From contig JACDQD010000012.1 of assembly GCA_019843655.1 (NCBI GenBank), forward strand, positions 1,674,001 through 1,738,000: DNA of 64,000 bases, given 5' to 3'. Position numbers and translations under genes: made by a program. The DNA is from Lethocerus indicus. Lineage: Eukaryota; Arthropoda; Insecta; Hemiptera; Belostomatidae. How positions within the stretch are numbered: position 1 is the stretch's first letter; each line of letters starts with the position of its first letter. Under the pieces are notes generated by a model. The model made no database searches, was not told where the DNA came from, and saw nothing but the letters and a program-made list of their open reading frames with translations. Of this stretch, positions 34,570 to 45,750 are shown in pieces.

Positions 34570-36364
34570 AATATTGTAACAGAGTAAATAAGCATATTAA
34601 AGTTATTTGTTTGTCTTACAAAATGTTCGTAATTTATCCAATTACCCATATTCTCCAATGTCCAAGTATTATGATAATTAGATATAATAATATTAATTAG
34701 ACAAGCAAGGAAATTAATTAGTTACCAAAACACTTGGTAAGAACTGCCCTGGATAATTGAAAGTTTCGTTATGGAGTCGAGAGTGATGCTGAAAACAATA
34801 ATAAATATACATTATAAGCGTATTCATAAATGCCAAGTTTAGAATACAGGAGAAAATAGAAGAAAAAAGAAGTAAAGAAGATAATATAGAGAACGTACTC
34901 CGTACTCATCCTTCTGATGGTCTTTTACCAAATAACACGCCCTATTATTCTCTGGAGAATGTATTTATTTATTTTTTGCCGAAATCAAATCTATTACTAT
35001 TTTTATTATTATGACGCATAGTGGTTAAACGTGAATTGCCATCCCTTTTTGAGAGCAAAACTGATGCCATCCAACTCAAAAAACTATACACGAGTGAAAA
35101 AATTTTCCTGATCTTGTTCGTAAGAAATTCACTCCCTTCTGCTTTTTGTAACGACATTTTCGTTAATGAAAGTTTTTTTGATTCCTAGAAATTCCTCGTA
35201 ATTTGATCTGTACAACGCATGATCCATTTAGATTCTTGGATCACGCCAAGCCATTTTTAAATGGCATTCCCCACACCGAACGTTCCCCCATTTCCGAACG
35301 ACGTTCCTTTAGAGGGGACTTAAAACGGTTTCTTCGGTAGGCCGTAAATGAGCGCCTCATATAACGGCTATCCCCCCGCGGGGCGTATCCCAGACTACCG
35401 TTGCCGCCACATGACCCGCCCGTAATATTACGTCGTCTTTATTACGCCCGTGACGTGTTTATGCGCTATTAAGTGCCGCGGGGGGGCGATGGCAACGACG
35501 GTTCCATTTGATCCCGAACAGCCGTCCAGCTTCCCCTGTCTATTATCACTATTATCACTGCTGTAAGATCGCAGGCAGTTTGTTGTCGTCGTGAAACGTG
35601 AGGAAAATAGAAATAAACAAATACACACACACGAACAAACATAAAATAGTGTTTTGGCGTACGAAATTGGTAGGAATTCGGCTAAGCGTCTCATGACCAT
35701 TTTAGTTTATCATAAAACTTTTATCATTATCAAAACATATACTGCTCACTAAAAACGATACTGGTAGAAAAGGTAAAGTAATTGGCATAATCGGGTATGT
35801 GGAGATATTCTAGAACACACAAAGGAAGAAAATAAACTGACAAAGTGATTATTCACGGATACCATACATTGACACTGTACTGCGTTAAACTAGCGACCAT
35901 GATTGCAATTATAATTAGTATCTAATTTCCGGTAAAACCTCGTGCACCGTGTTCTTCCCGTTTCTGAAGAAGACGTATTTTTTGTTACTTGCTGTTTCGG
36001 CTTTTCGCCATCACGCCGAGGAGAGCGTTACAGAAATCGAATTAATCGATAAAATAGTCACATTGTCTAAAGTTTAACAGGATCATCATACAGCACGAAT
36101 CCGGGGCAGGAAAATAGATTCCACGGCTGCCAACATAAAATAACTGCGGCTATCGGCCCCAGGGCGACGTTATCGCGCCCGAACGATTAGATAGCACCGA
36201 ACCGTCCGTTACAGTCTCCCGTTATCGCGCCGCGTGTCAATCGAATAAATTCTTGGGTGACAGTCGGGAAAAAAAAATTCGATAGATAAAAAGGCACAGA
36301 ATTAATCCGTTCACGGCCGACTGAATTATGATAGCTGCCGGTAATACTTTCGTAACCATATATA
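34570..36364. other. No gene seen
   Basis: AT-rich then mixed sequence. GCTGTTTCGGCTTTTCGCCA near 35.99 kb is a diverged foldback core. No supported ORF. Confidence 0.55.
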
Positions 36365-36374
36365 AACGCCTATT

Positions 36375-36668
36375 TTAGTTTAACATACCTGTTTTGTGGT
36401 CTGTGAGGGGTCTACATACCGTAGATTTCGTGTGTTTCTGTCTCATCTCGCTGGAATGGTCTTTTGCTGGACCGGTTTCGGCTGCTCGCCGTCTTCTGTT
36501 TTCGAAAAAACAGACAAACGCCGCAGTATAAGTGACAGTGCAGTGGGGATGCCCGAAAAACATCCAAAGTGCCAACAGCCGCCCGCTGCTGAAGTTGGCG
36601 AACAGGCGAAACCGGTCTAGAGAAAGAACAAACCGGCGAGAGGAGACAGAAACACAACGAATCTACGG
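36375..36668 (-). mobile_element. Foldback element copy E, full length, reversed
   Basis: Tail end first on the + strand (TTAGTTTAACATACCTG, then GTTTTGTGGTCTGTGAGG), both arms present, and ends GAATCTACGG. Flanked by the exact 10-bp repeat AACGCCTATT (36365-36374 and 36669-36678). Overlapping small ORFs are palindrome artefacts. Confidence 0.85.
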
Positions 36669-36679
36669 AACGCCTATTC

Positions 36680-37455
36680 TCTTTATTAGAAACCTTCCAA
36701 GTGTTTTGGAGATCATCGCATCGAGCTTAAAATGTCAAGATAAAACACAGAGTTCTCCTCGTTGCCGTACATGGCCGTGTTGGTGGCGGGGGTCGGACTT
36801 ATACCTGCTGCCAAAAATACGGTGGGTAAAACATGTTTCCAGGTTTGTACATTCGCCATGGCACCTTTTCATAAAAAAGTACTCAAAATCATCGAGGCCT
36901 CCCGCGCCTATAACGACACCAGCTACGTCCTTCCTATTTATCCCATTACCTCTAATAATCGACCAATCCAGTGGCTCCCACTTTGAGTCAGAATTTCGTT
37001 CAGAAACAAATTCGAAGTACAATGTTTCGTTTCAATACCAGCTTTAGAATTAGTTTCCCGGCCTACGAAACGTCTGAAACCACCGCATTTCCTCGATTAT
37101 AAGAAGCACGTTTTCTTCATATCTGACCGGCTCTACATACGTCTTACACTCGATGGCGTCTTACAATCGATGTAAAATTCCGCATTCGTTATGTAATCAT
37201 CACTGGGAGAAACGTATTAGTATGGAAGCAACACAATATGGTAATAACTGTACTTTTGTATCGTTCTCGAACTTTTTGAAGTGAAATAATCTTCGTATTT
37301 CGTTCAATTTATAGTATTATAATGCATTGGCCGTATTGTATTTAAAAAAATGAAACGGTTAAATGCAATTTCTCTTGCAGCTTTAAAACATGTTTTTTGA
37401 TACTTCTCCTCTGATCTCACCAGTAGGTGATTTCTTCATCATGTGAACCATATCA
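36680..37455. other. No confident gene; one unusual short ORF
   Basis: The frame 36762-36986 (MAVLVAGVGLIPAAKNTVGK, then MAPFHKKVLKIIEASRAY) looks more protein-like than most here but matches no family I can name and lacks clear splice sites. Confidence 0.35.
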
Positions 37456-37473
37456 GAACAATACATAAATCAT

Positions 37474-37764
37474 AGATTTCATGTGTTTCTGTCTCCTATT
37501 GACAGTTTGGTCTTTTGCTAGACCGGTTTCGGCCGCTCGCCATCTTCTCAGCAGCGGTGTTAGTCACGTTGGATGTTTTTTGGGGCGTCCACACTGCACT
37601 GTCACTTGTACTGCGGTGTTTGTCTGTTTTTTTTTTCGTAAACGGAAGATGGGGAGCAGCCGAAACCGGTCCAGCAAAAGGCCAAAACGGCGAGAGGAGA
37701 TAGAAACACGCGAAATCTGTGGTATTCCATCCCCTCGCAGACCACAAAACAGGTATTCTAAACT
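37474..37764 (+). mobile_element. Foldback element copy F, full length
   Basis: Starts AGATTTCATGTGTTTCTG and ends CAGGTATTCTAAACT. Both arms are present around a centre containing CACTGTCACTTGTACTGCGG. Flanked by an exact 14-bp repeat AATACATAAATCAT (37460-37473 and 37765-37778), the longest in the window. Confidence 0.85.
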
Positions 37765-38396
37765 AATACATAAATCATTTGCACCCATAATATGTAAATA
37801 ATGTTAATTGTGCAATGAAAAAAATACTTATAAGTGTTGTAATTGAGGAAATACAAGTATCGTTAGCTTGGCATCCTAACTAATGAGCTTAATACTTCAA
37901 ACGAAGTTCACTTGTACTTGTGTTCAACCGGTACCGGTGCGGTCCACGTGTACAGAGGTGTACAGGGGCCAACGCCTGTTACAGCCACCGTGACTGTAAC
38001 AAATAGGAGAGCGTTCCCCCGCCGCCCTCCCGTGACCGCCCACCCAGACCGCTATACGAACGAAATTCCTCCCATTATAACTGTCCGCGGACAGTTACAC
38101 GGCCCGAGCCGGCTGTGGGAAAGCGGTCTATATCTCCTCGGCTCGTAAAAAGTACTTTCGAATGATGGAGCGTCCCGATAATTAAACGATAAAAACGTGT
38201 CCTACAATCCTAAACGATATTTCAAAAATGAACACCGCGTTTCAGTAAGAAATCTGAAGCCAGATCAACGGACACGAACCGGCAGCAGTTTGTGTAAACC
38301 CATCTAGAAAACTCAAGGTTCCACTATTCTTTCATACCTCGCAAGGATTAAAAATGTTAATGAATACACTCTTATTATCTTCTCACAAATTATTTT

Positions 38397-38897
38397 AATA
38401 ATGGCGTTGGTTAAAATGCAGTATAGGGGGCCCCCACTGATAATCTAATAGGCGAGGTTATATATCGATATCTGTTTCATTCGATATCGTGACGTATCTA
38501 TTTCAACCGTCATTATAACCTTCTCCCTGGAAACTATCGATTGTACAGGTTCAATTTTGTAATTTAATATCAACTGGCTTCTTCCAATAAATTACCTGGT
38601 CCGAGAGACATATTCTTTCCACATTCAGGACACACATACTCTCTCGCGACCAATCCAAGATTCGTACATATCTCAATCACTCTTTCCGGACTCTCACGCC
38701 TCAAACTCGTGAAAAAATACAGATTCAACCTTTCCATACCAACAAAAGATGTCATGCTTCTATAGGCAAAATAATAATAATAATACAAACAGTCGCCTAC
38801 AGCGTACGTCACGATATCGAATGAAACAGATATCGATATATAACCTCGCCTATTAGATTATCAGTGGGGGCCTATTCTGTATTTTAACCATGGCGTT
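38397..38897. mobile_element. Probable Merlin (IS1016-like) DNA transposon remnant
   Basis: About 90-bp inverted repeats (38401-38495 and 38805-38894) share TGATAATCTAATAGGCGAGG and TATCGATATCTGTTTCATTC. Between them a minus-strand reading frame contains LGLVAREYVCPECGKNMSLG, like the short N-terminal CPxCG zinc-ribbon of Merlin/IS1016 transposases. The catalytic DDE part is missing. Target duplication was not resolved at the frayed ends. Confidence 0.55.
38570..38812 (-). pseudogene. Merlin-like transposase N-terminal fragment
   Basis: 80 codons; the central part (FFTSLRRESPERVIEICTNL, then GLVAREYVCPECGKNMSLG) looks protein-like, with a CPxC ribbon half. The first residues come from the element's terminal repeat and the tail is cut at GNLLEEAS. 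Too short to be active. Superfamily assignment rests on the ribbon motif alone. Confidence 0.45.
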
Positions 38898-38899
38898 AA

Positions 38900-40750
38900 A
38901 CTATCGATACATAATAGTTCGAACAATAAATAATAGTAGTCCGAATAATAATCGGTTTGATTGGGACTCCTTCTCTAGATTGTTGACAGGTGGGATTGCA
39001 TACAGATACATGGACAGTTTTATTACTTTGGCCGCCATTTTGGAAATAATTAAGAAGAATAATTAAATTCTACATTCGATAAAGTTATAAAAACATTGCA
39101 TTGTTGTATTGGAAATTACGTTCGAAATCAAACCGCGCCAGATCGCGAATCAGTTACGAAACTGACGATTTAAGGAGAGAATAGTAACTTGTAATTATTA
39201 TTAACTTATTTCTATTCTTTACAGTCGTCATTAGCTACTGATACTGTGTTCAGAATGTTAAATGAGTCGGAATCAATGAGTATAATTGTTACCCGCTAAT
39301 TTGAACCGGTAGTGCAAACACTTGCTATTGTAATTGGCCAACGCGGTTGGTAATTCGGTAATTGCCGAGATCGAGGTCTCCGATTGCAATTTTTATGGGG
39401 TTGAGATTAATCTTTTCTAACAAGCCAGGAGCCTTCCGTGTCCCAGTTATGAGGAGAAAGAATATTCCTTTTGCATATTCATAAACATTTAGTTATTTAC
39501 TGTTTTAATAATAATTGTTTTGTACGAAACAAACTATTCTACTTGTAATAATACGTGAATTGATCTCGTATCTACACCCTCTAATTTGTTTTTAATTACC
39601 GGAAATCACTTTGGAAAGTAGGTAAGCGACTGTGTGCTGTGTTTAACGCTTTTTCATGAATGTTATCTTCTCCCTACCTTCTCTTCCTGTCGATTGCGGC
39701 CAAAGGAATTAACTCAACGCGTAAAAATATTAGTAGAACGAGGGAGTAGTAAATTGTGAATATGATTTTCTAAATAATCCATACCGGTTTCGGTTTTCGA
39801 CAGTCAACAGTAGTGAAATCTATGCCAGAACAAAGTCATCTGCATCCAGCCTTACGGTTCATCGCAGTTTTCTCGGTCTTCTATCGCCTATCGCCGGTCT
39901 GGTCTTTTGCTAGACCGGTTTCGGCTGCTGACGATTGTGACCGAAACAGCGAGAGGAGACAGAAGATCGTGAAAACAAATAACAGAACATAATATAACGC
40001 TTTAATGTAATTTTAGGACATTTATTTATAATTTGCGTAGATTAAAAGTTGAAGGGAAGAAATGGAAAAAATCATGTGCCTATTGAGCAGGTCCAATACC
40101 GAGAAAGAAAAGTATTGATCAGGTAATAATGAGGCCCTGATACATCTTTAATTTTTATACAATTAAATTCTCGAACCCATTAAAAAGTATTTAATTAATT
40201 AATGATAACATGTTATGACATCGTCAGTCGCTCTATAGAGATACTACAGAAATTCGTTATTGTATAATAGGAAATAAAGTACCCATTTATTCCTAGTAAG
40301 TCCTTAAATCCTAGTTGTTCTATCGGATAATGGATGGCACGTCGTTGTCCCTTAGGCAGTCTGTATCGACGATGAAATATACTGCGGGTAGAGTTCGCGG
40401 ACAGACTGGGATTTATGTGGCCGGGAGTGTTGTATAAGGTGCCGGTTTTGATACATTGGATCCGTGTGCCACAATTGGTCGTGAAATATGAGCAGTAAAG
40501 CGTGCGCATTGTCGGGCCGCTATCGACCGAGCCCCAACACTCCTCCTTTCAAATTAACCTTCCCTTCCACCCACAACGGCCAACCCCCGCTTTAAGGCCG
40601 GCAGGACAGAATATTAAACCTGTCGTATATACTTCATACTACGTCGCGAGAACGACGATAGATCCGACCCGACTTAGTGGACGCAAGAACCCTTACTTTT
40701 TTTCTTCAAGTCCTAGAGTAACTACAAGTACAAGTGCAGAAAGTTTTTTT
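38900..40750. other. No gene seen
   Basis: AT-rich DNA with a diverged foldback core near 39.78 kb (TACCGGTTTCGGTTTTCGAC) and the collapsed copy at 39.9 kb. No coding region supported. Confidence 0.55.
39870..39970 (+). mobile_element. Foldback element, collapsed copy
   Basis: Left-arm core TTTGCTAGACCGGTTTCGGC joined almost directly to ACAGCGAGAGGAGACAGAAG of the right arm. The loop and much of both arms are deleted and no target repeat is recognisable. Confidence 0.6.
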
Positions 40751-40754
40751 TATA

Positions 40755-41095
40755 TAAGAAGCCACCCAGTGATGGCACTTTTGACGTGGCCTACAAAAAA
40801 TCTATAGACGCTTAACCCGTCGTGAATGGGATAATGGATGGGTAACGGAGGAGAGGGCTTCCTTAACGAGTGAAAGTTAAGGAACTGGGATTTTATTAGT
40901 TCACCTACTGTGGGTAAGTTGAGGTCCTGGTGAATTGAAACATACCATTAAGGACTTTTCCTTGGAATCCCAGGATGCGATGTCGGATATTTCTGTGGAC
41001 CCCCTTAGTTCTATGCCGTATATCTATGTCGGCTTCAATTGTGCTTTGTATATTGTGAGTTTGTAGGCTGATAATGTACGGTTTAAGATCCCTTT
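40755..41095 (-). pseudogene. Jockey-clade 3' fragment, reversed
   Basis: The minus strand reads AATTGAAGCCGACATAGATA, TACGGCATAGAACTAAGGGG, and CCCATCCATTATCCCATTCA before GCCATCACTGGGTGGCTTCT. The order matches the 21.2 kb copy. Frame broken; stops present. Confidence 0.7.
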
Positions 41096-41177
41096 GAGTT
41101 ATGTATGGGGAGCAAAGATAAATGTTGGTTTTTAAAGGGTTATATATGGGGTTTTGCGAGAGCTACTGAAAATTATC

Positions 41178-41545
41178 GAAGCTATGACTTTCTGTCATAC
41201 CGCTGGAGTTTTTTGCCAAACGGTAGACCGGTTTCGGAGTTGTTAGTACCTAAATACAGGTGTCAAATTAGAAATAAAATAAAGGTTTACGCTTACCGGG
41301 GACGCTGCGTTGATGGAGCGACTCTCTTCAGAAAATTAATTCATACCATACTAAAAAACTATATAATTATATACGTCAATCGTATAATCATATAGCCTTT
41401 AGTATAGCATGTTGTTACTCCATAAACTTTTATTTTTCTTCTACTTCCCCTGGTATTTAGGGCACTAAAGATGGCCTTATTCCGAAACCGGTCTACCAAA
41501 TGACAAAAGACGCCAGCGGTCCAGGAACAGTCATAAGTAATAATC
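41178..41545. mobile_element. Variant foldback element with inverted arms
   Basis: The arms 41178-41340 and 41400-41545 are inverted copies. Both contain GGTAGACCGGTTTCGG-type cores (on opposite strands), a GTACCTAAATACAGG-like stretch and a TTTAYGCTT/ATAAACTTTTA segment. The loop 41340-41400 is itself hairpin-forming (ACTATATAATTATATA and TATAATCATATAG). It is related to the main foldback family only through the CCGGTTTCGG core. Confidence 0.6.
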
Positions 41546-41619
41546 CCCATATTATAATCTCTCACATCCCCATTTATAATCCGAAACGCAGTAAATAAAT
41601 ACAGCGTTTAGTTAGAAGT

Positions 41620-41770
41620 TAAATGAAAGTTTATGGATTAACAGCCTACTGTACTAAACACTATAGAATTATACAGTTAAAGTATATAATTATAGGGTGT
41701 TTAGTACAGTTCAGTACATCAACGCAGCGTCCCCGGCAAGCATAAACTTCCATTCTATTTCTAAAACAGC
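41620..41770. repeat. Third partial arm and AT hairpin of the variant foldback
   Basis: Contains ACGCAGCGTCCCCGGCAAGC, an inverted match to GCTTACCGGGGACGCTGCGT at 41291-41310. It also holds a hairpin at about 41650-41710 formed by CTGTACTAAACACTATA and its complement. Confidence 0.6.
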
Positions 41771-41829
41771 ACTTGTATTTATTATTATTTTATCATAATT
41801 GCCACAGATGGCGGAAACAATAAAGGTTT

Positions 41830-42000
41830 ATTAATTTTTTTTCACTATTTTATTGTCACATATAGGGTTTTCCCCCTTTTTTATTACATTTAGATATTTA
41901 AAAAAAAACTTTTTTACATATTTAGATCACGTGGTCACTTCCTTTTCAGGCGCCTGTCAGGAACGTTTGGAATGTCGGAGATGAGTAGGGTTTGGACGAG
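41830..42000 (+). repeat. Dispersed repeat, foldback-free copy
   Basis: TTTTTTTTCACTATTTTATT through CACGTGGTCACTTCCTTTTC and GGAACGTTTGGAATGTCGGA to GTTTGGACGAG. Similar to 51190-51435 plus 51792-51810, where foldback copy K interrupts the sequence. Confidence 0.7.
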
Positions 42001-42001
42001 G

Positions 42002-42490
42002 CTATTGATTCAGGCTCAAAACTTTCATTTGTTACGGCGCGAATATATGAAAAACTGCATTTTACTTGTAGTTATCGAATTTGTGGAACTCCAGTCAAAT
42101 TTTGTTTTCCCTACGGGCCTCCGAAACTACAGATCTTAACCTAACGCCCGCCTACCAGCCGTCGTCAATAGGGTTCATTTATTGATTCAAGTCCCAAAAC
42201 TCCAATTAAGACCGCAAGAATACACGGAAACCGCATTTTACTTGTTATCGAAATGATTAGTACTGTTCTATTTCTTTCCTAAGGTGCATTATGCTCCTTT
42301 ATCCCACTTGGATTTCATTTCTTGATTTGTAGCTCGAAACCTTAATTCAAATGACGCGGATATATTGAAACTTCACTTTAACTTGTTATTGAAATGCTGG
42401 AACTCATGTTTTATTTTTCCCTTAGTGGATTAAGCCCAATTCTCTCAACTTAACTCGGCCTTAGGCGCTTGCCAGCTGTCTAAATGGTTC
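42002..42490 (+). repeat. Three degenerate tandem repeats, unit about 140-175 bp
   Basis: Units begin near 42002, 42177 and 42316. Each has TTGATTCAGGCTCAAAAC-type text, a CGC/GCGG block with TATATGAAAA or equivalent, then (G)CATTTTACTTGT.GTTATCG and TTTT(A)TTTTTCCC. Divergence is high. Confidence 0.6.
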
Positions 42491-42497
42491 AATATTA

Positions 42498-42785
42498 TAC
42501 CGTGGTGTTTCTGTCTCCCCTCGCTGGTTTGGTCTTTTGCTAAACCGGTTTCGGCTGCTCGCCATCTTCAGTAGCGCTGTTAGTCACTGTAGGCACTTTG
42601 GATGTTTTTCGGGCATCCTCACTGCACTGTCACTGTCACTTGTACTGCCACTAACAGCGCTACTGAAGATGGGGCGAACAGCCGAAACCGGTCTAGCGAA
42701 AGACCAAACCGGCGAGAGCAGACAGTAACACCACAAACCTACGGTATTCCAACCCTTCGCAGACCGCAAAACGGGTATGTTAAAC
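42498..42785 (+). mobile_element. Foldback element copy H, full length
   Basis: Starts TACCGTGGTGTTTCTGTC and ends ACGGGTATGTTAAAC. Arms run to a centre at CACTTGTACTGCCACTAAC. Flanked by an exact 13-bp repeat TGGTTCAATATTA (42485-42497 and 42786-42798). Confidence 0.85.
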
Positions 42786-43026
42786 TGGTTCAATATTACT
42801 TCGATGACCACGGTATTTAGCCGGATAGTCAGTACGACTCGTTGACCGGTTCGCGTTGCGTCGTTCTAACGCGTCCCCCCCCCCCCAGTCACTAAGGGGC
42901 TTAAGTAAGTGCGCAGTAAGTTGTCCAGGATGTGTGATGGAAGTGTGGTAAGAAGGGGATGGGGCGGCGGGAGGGGGGGAGGTTTCTCGTTGAGGGGCGT
43001 GGTCACGACCAGGACTACAACAGATG

Positions 43027-43037
43027 CAGGTATAAGA

Positions 43038-43068
<31 letters not shown>

Positions 43069-43070
43069 CC
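43027..43070. repeat. (GA)n microsatellite
   Basis: About 12 GA dinucleotides followed by GACAGAGACAGAGAC. Simple repeat. Confidence 0.9.
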
Positions 43071-43078
43071 CTCGAGCA

Positions 43079-43435
43079 CTCTCCATTATTAGTTCCCTTT
43101 GTACATTATTCAGACATATTTATTTACCCACTCAATAGTCTGGACTATGTCAGGGGTTCGGTTAAACGCGGCTCCTTGGTGGTATTCATGTGGCCCTTCA
43201 AATTAAGTTGGTAGGCAAATAAAATTTAGAAATACGGGAAGTAGACGAAATGGTTTTCATTCTATTGATACAACAAGTTGCTGTTCTTATCAACTTTGGT
43301 CCGATGTACATTCGCGAAAAAGTGTTTCCCAAAATGAACATTATTGAAAATAAATCGAGAAACCTACCCTCTCCATTATTAGTTTCCTTTATACATTTTC
43401 ATTTACCCACTCAATAGATTGAACTATGTATTTAA
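43079..43435 (+). repeat. Direct repeat pair, about 65 bp, 290 bp apart
   Basis: CTCTCCATTATTAGTTCCCT at 43079 and CTCTCCATTATTAGTTTCCT at 43369, both followed by TTTACCCACTCAATAG and GAACTATGT-like text. Intervening sequence shows no ORF. Confidence 0.6.
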
Positions 43436-43981
43436 TTTTCACGCATTTATATTTAGAATTCCGTACAATATATTTTTCAAAACCTGCAGTTTTTTCGAAC
43501 TGTTGTATTTGTTTTAAGACTGCACTGGAAGAATGGTTATGCGGGAGATGTCTGGAGCTCTGGATTGATACGGAGTGTATATAAATAGGCTGAGTTATGT
43601 AACGTTAGACCTTTTCGTCGCTTATCTGCGAATTCAGCAGCCTCATACCCCCCCTACCATTTCCACAAACGTTATCACTCCCAGACGTCTACTCTCGTGA
43701 TCTAGCCCAGTTTCTTGGAAGAAATAAAAAAAATGCTCGTATTTAATCTATACGAACGGGAATAAAACTTGAATTTTACTGATCGCATGAATTATCGCGG
43801 GACGATGCTCACGGTCTGTGGTCTATTTCAGGCCAATAATCAAATAACCGTATAGGCCTAAATAAATTGTTATTTAGTTTACAAAATCATATATTTATAT
43901 ACTATCCTGCCTCTGGTGTAAATACGACTACGTCCGGCTCTGGTTAGTTAATTAATATTGATTATGGGATAAATTGAAAGA

Positions 43982-44056
43982 CGACCAAACCGACGAGAGG
44001 AAACGGAAGATCAAAAAAACGTTGGTATTCCAATCCCTCGCAGACCACCATATTAG
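43982..44056 (+). mobile_element. Foldback element right-end fragment
   Basis: Diverged right arm and tail: GACCAAACCGACGAGAGGAA, then GGTATTCCAATCCCTCGCAG and ACCACC. Left arm and exact terminus are missing. Confidence 0.5.
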
Positions 44057-45450
44057 TTCATAAGTAAAGGTCAAAGAAGCGGTAGAACAAAAGCACAATA
44101 TTCAGAGATAAACCTTGAAAACGGAGAAAAGAGAATGAACAAAGAAACAGGTATTCCTAATTATATTTGAGATCGAGAAAACTACGGGAAATAATAATGT
44201 TATTCTACTGGAATAAGTTGCGTTGCATAAAAATGAAAGTTTGATCAAAAGCGCTAATCCGACAGCACATCACGGCGGCAACAGTGACACGGGGCGTCGT
44301 ATTGCCACAGGTGTTCAATCCCGCTCGATCGAATCAATCGCACCGTCGAGTATTTTGTTCGAACGAAATTTGTTTGTTGTTCGTCGAGTGCTGCGGCCAT
44401 TGTTTGGACAACTGCCTCAAACAAACTCAAGAGATGACACTAACGAAAGGACAAAACAGGCCGGAGACGGGATGTTTCGGCCGAGAACGGAGCGAACGGA
44501 AAGCGTCCCAAATAACGGAGATAATCAGGAAGAATGGGTTCGTTCGATGAAGAGAAATTAACAAACTCACAATTACAATTCACAATTCGCTGATAAGTTT
44601 CGGCGACTCCCAGATATGAATCGATCTGCAATCGCGACGATACATAAAAAACAGACAGAATTATTGGAACATGTGAATATTGCGGTACCCATATATCGTA
44701 TCCTTAAAATTACGTTTTACGAACAAATCGACCGGGACCTGGAGTACGGATGAACAGTGAACGCGCACAGCATACTGAGCAACGAAGTACGGGACATCAA
44801 AAAATAATAAATTTATTTGGATTCATCTTCTTGTAAGTTCAAAGGGAACGCGGGCTATTTTAGAATAAGCCTCGAAATTTAAATCTAATCCTAAATTTGT
44901 TTTCATTGGGCTCAAAACCCGAGTTGGATAATTTCGGTGCTCCTAGATGGAATTCAATGCCTACTGCATTTCTAATATTTATAATCACCTATTTCTATTA
45001 TCTAACCAAGCTTTTATACCCACCGATTTTATATTCGGGTCTTATTAATTTATACTCGATTTCAGTAAGTCGTGTCCAGTTTCAATTCGTCAAGTAACGC
45101 CCGATCGTCAAAGTCGTCGAATCGTGTACGTCGCGTCATATCAGTAAGGGTTACAAGTTCAACTTAGTTTAGTACATGCACATTCACACACGCACTCACG
45201 CACACAGACGCCCACGCACAGATACACGCTCGCGCTCACACTATGGAAGTGAAATGGGACTTACCGATGATGGCACCGGGTTGAAACCGATTCAATGTGG
45301 GCCCCGTAGAACTCTGAAACAATAAAAACATTATGTTGAAACATATCTTTTTTTATTTTAAATTACGCCTACATTTTCTTAAAAATTATATCTGCAACAG
45401 TTTGACACTCTTGCCCATATTGGGCAATGATGATTGAAATAATTTTTTTT

Positions 45451-45644
45451 ACCGTAGATTTGTTGTTTCTGTCTCCTCTCGCTGGTTTGGTCTTTTGCTA
45501 GACCGGTTTCGGCTGCTCGCCATCTTCAGTAGCGGTGTTAGTCACTATTGGCACTTGGATGTTTTATGGGCATCCTCACTGCACTGGCACAGTCACTTGT
45601 ACTGCCCGAAAAACATCCAAAGTGCCAAAACAGGTATGTTAAAC
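45451..45644 (+). mobile_element. Foldback element copy J, right arm mostly deleted
   Basis: A complete left arm from ACCGTAGATTTGTTG through TGTCACTTGTACTG-like centre sequence, then only CCCGAAAAACATCCAAAGTG of the right arm joined to ACAGGTATGTTAAACT. Target repeat unclear. Confidence 0.75.
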
Positions 45645-45654
45645 TAATATATTG

Positions 45655-45750
45655 TTATTATGTTCAATGTTTTATCTTCTGTAATATACAAATAAGCGAC
45701 ATTGATGTTCGAGTAGCGCTAATAACGAATAGACGTATTCTTCCGGATAA
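45655..45750 (+). repeat. Dispersed repeat next to foldback copy J
   Basis: ATCTTCTGTAATATACAAAT, AAGCGACATTGATGTTCGAG and TAGCGCTAATAACGAATAGA parallel 51215-51290. The same repeat thus lies beside two different foldback copies. Confidence 0.6.

Larger units (their letters stand above)
32359..34570 (+). other. Probable 3' UTR of the Psc-like gene
   Basis: AT-rich, ORF-poor sequence after the stop codon. AATAAA occurs at 32746, 32820 (both inside the MITE at 32693-32932) and 34545. The last is followed at once by a GT-rich stretch (GGTAGTGTGTTAG), the usual downstream element. Long AT/TTA-rich runs at 33.5-34.1 kb look like UTR. The true end needs transcript data. Confidence 0.45.
42800..45450. 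other. No gene seen
   Basis: GC-rich short block at 42.86-43.05 kb, a microsatellite, the 65-bp direct repeats and a foldback end fragment. The overlapping ORFs at 44.22-44.56 kb have no recognisable domain. CA-rich run (CACACACGCACTCACGCACA) near 45.19 kb. Confidence 0.5.

Noticed and set aside
36412..36657. ORFs across foldback copies (also 37481-37801, 42537-42820, 7392-7577, 62378-62572)
   Set aside because: Similar peptides recur because the palindromic repeat recurs. Frames differ between copies and there is no codon conservation.
44223..44561. 112- and 88-codon overlapping ORFs
   Set aside because: Two frames open over the same stretch, no domain, no splice context.
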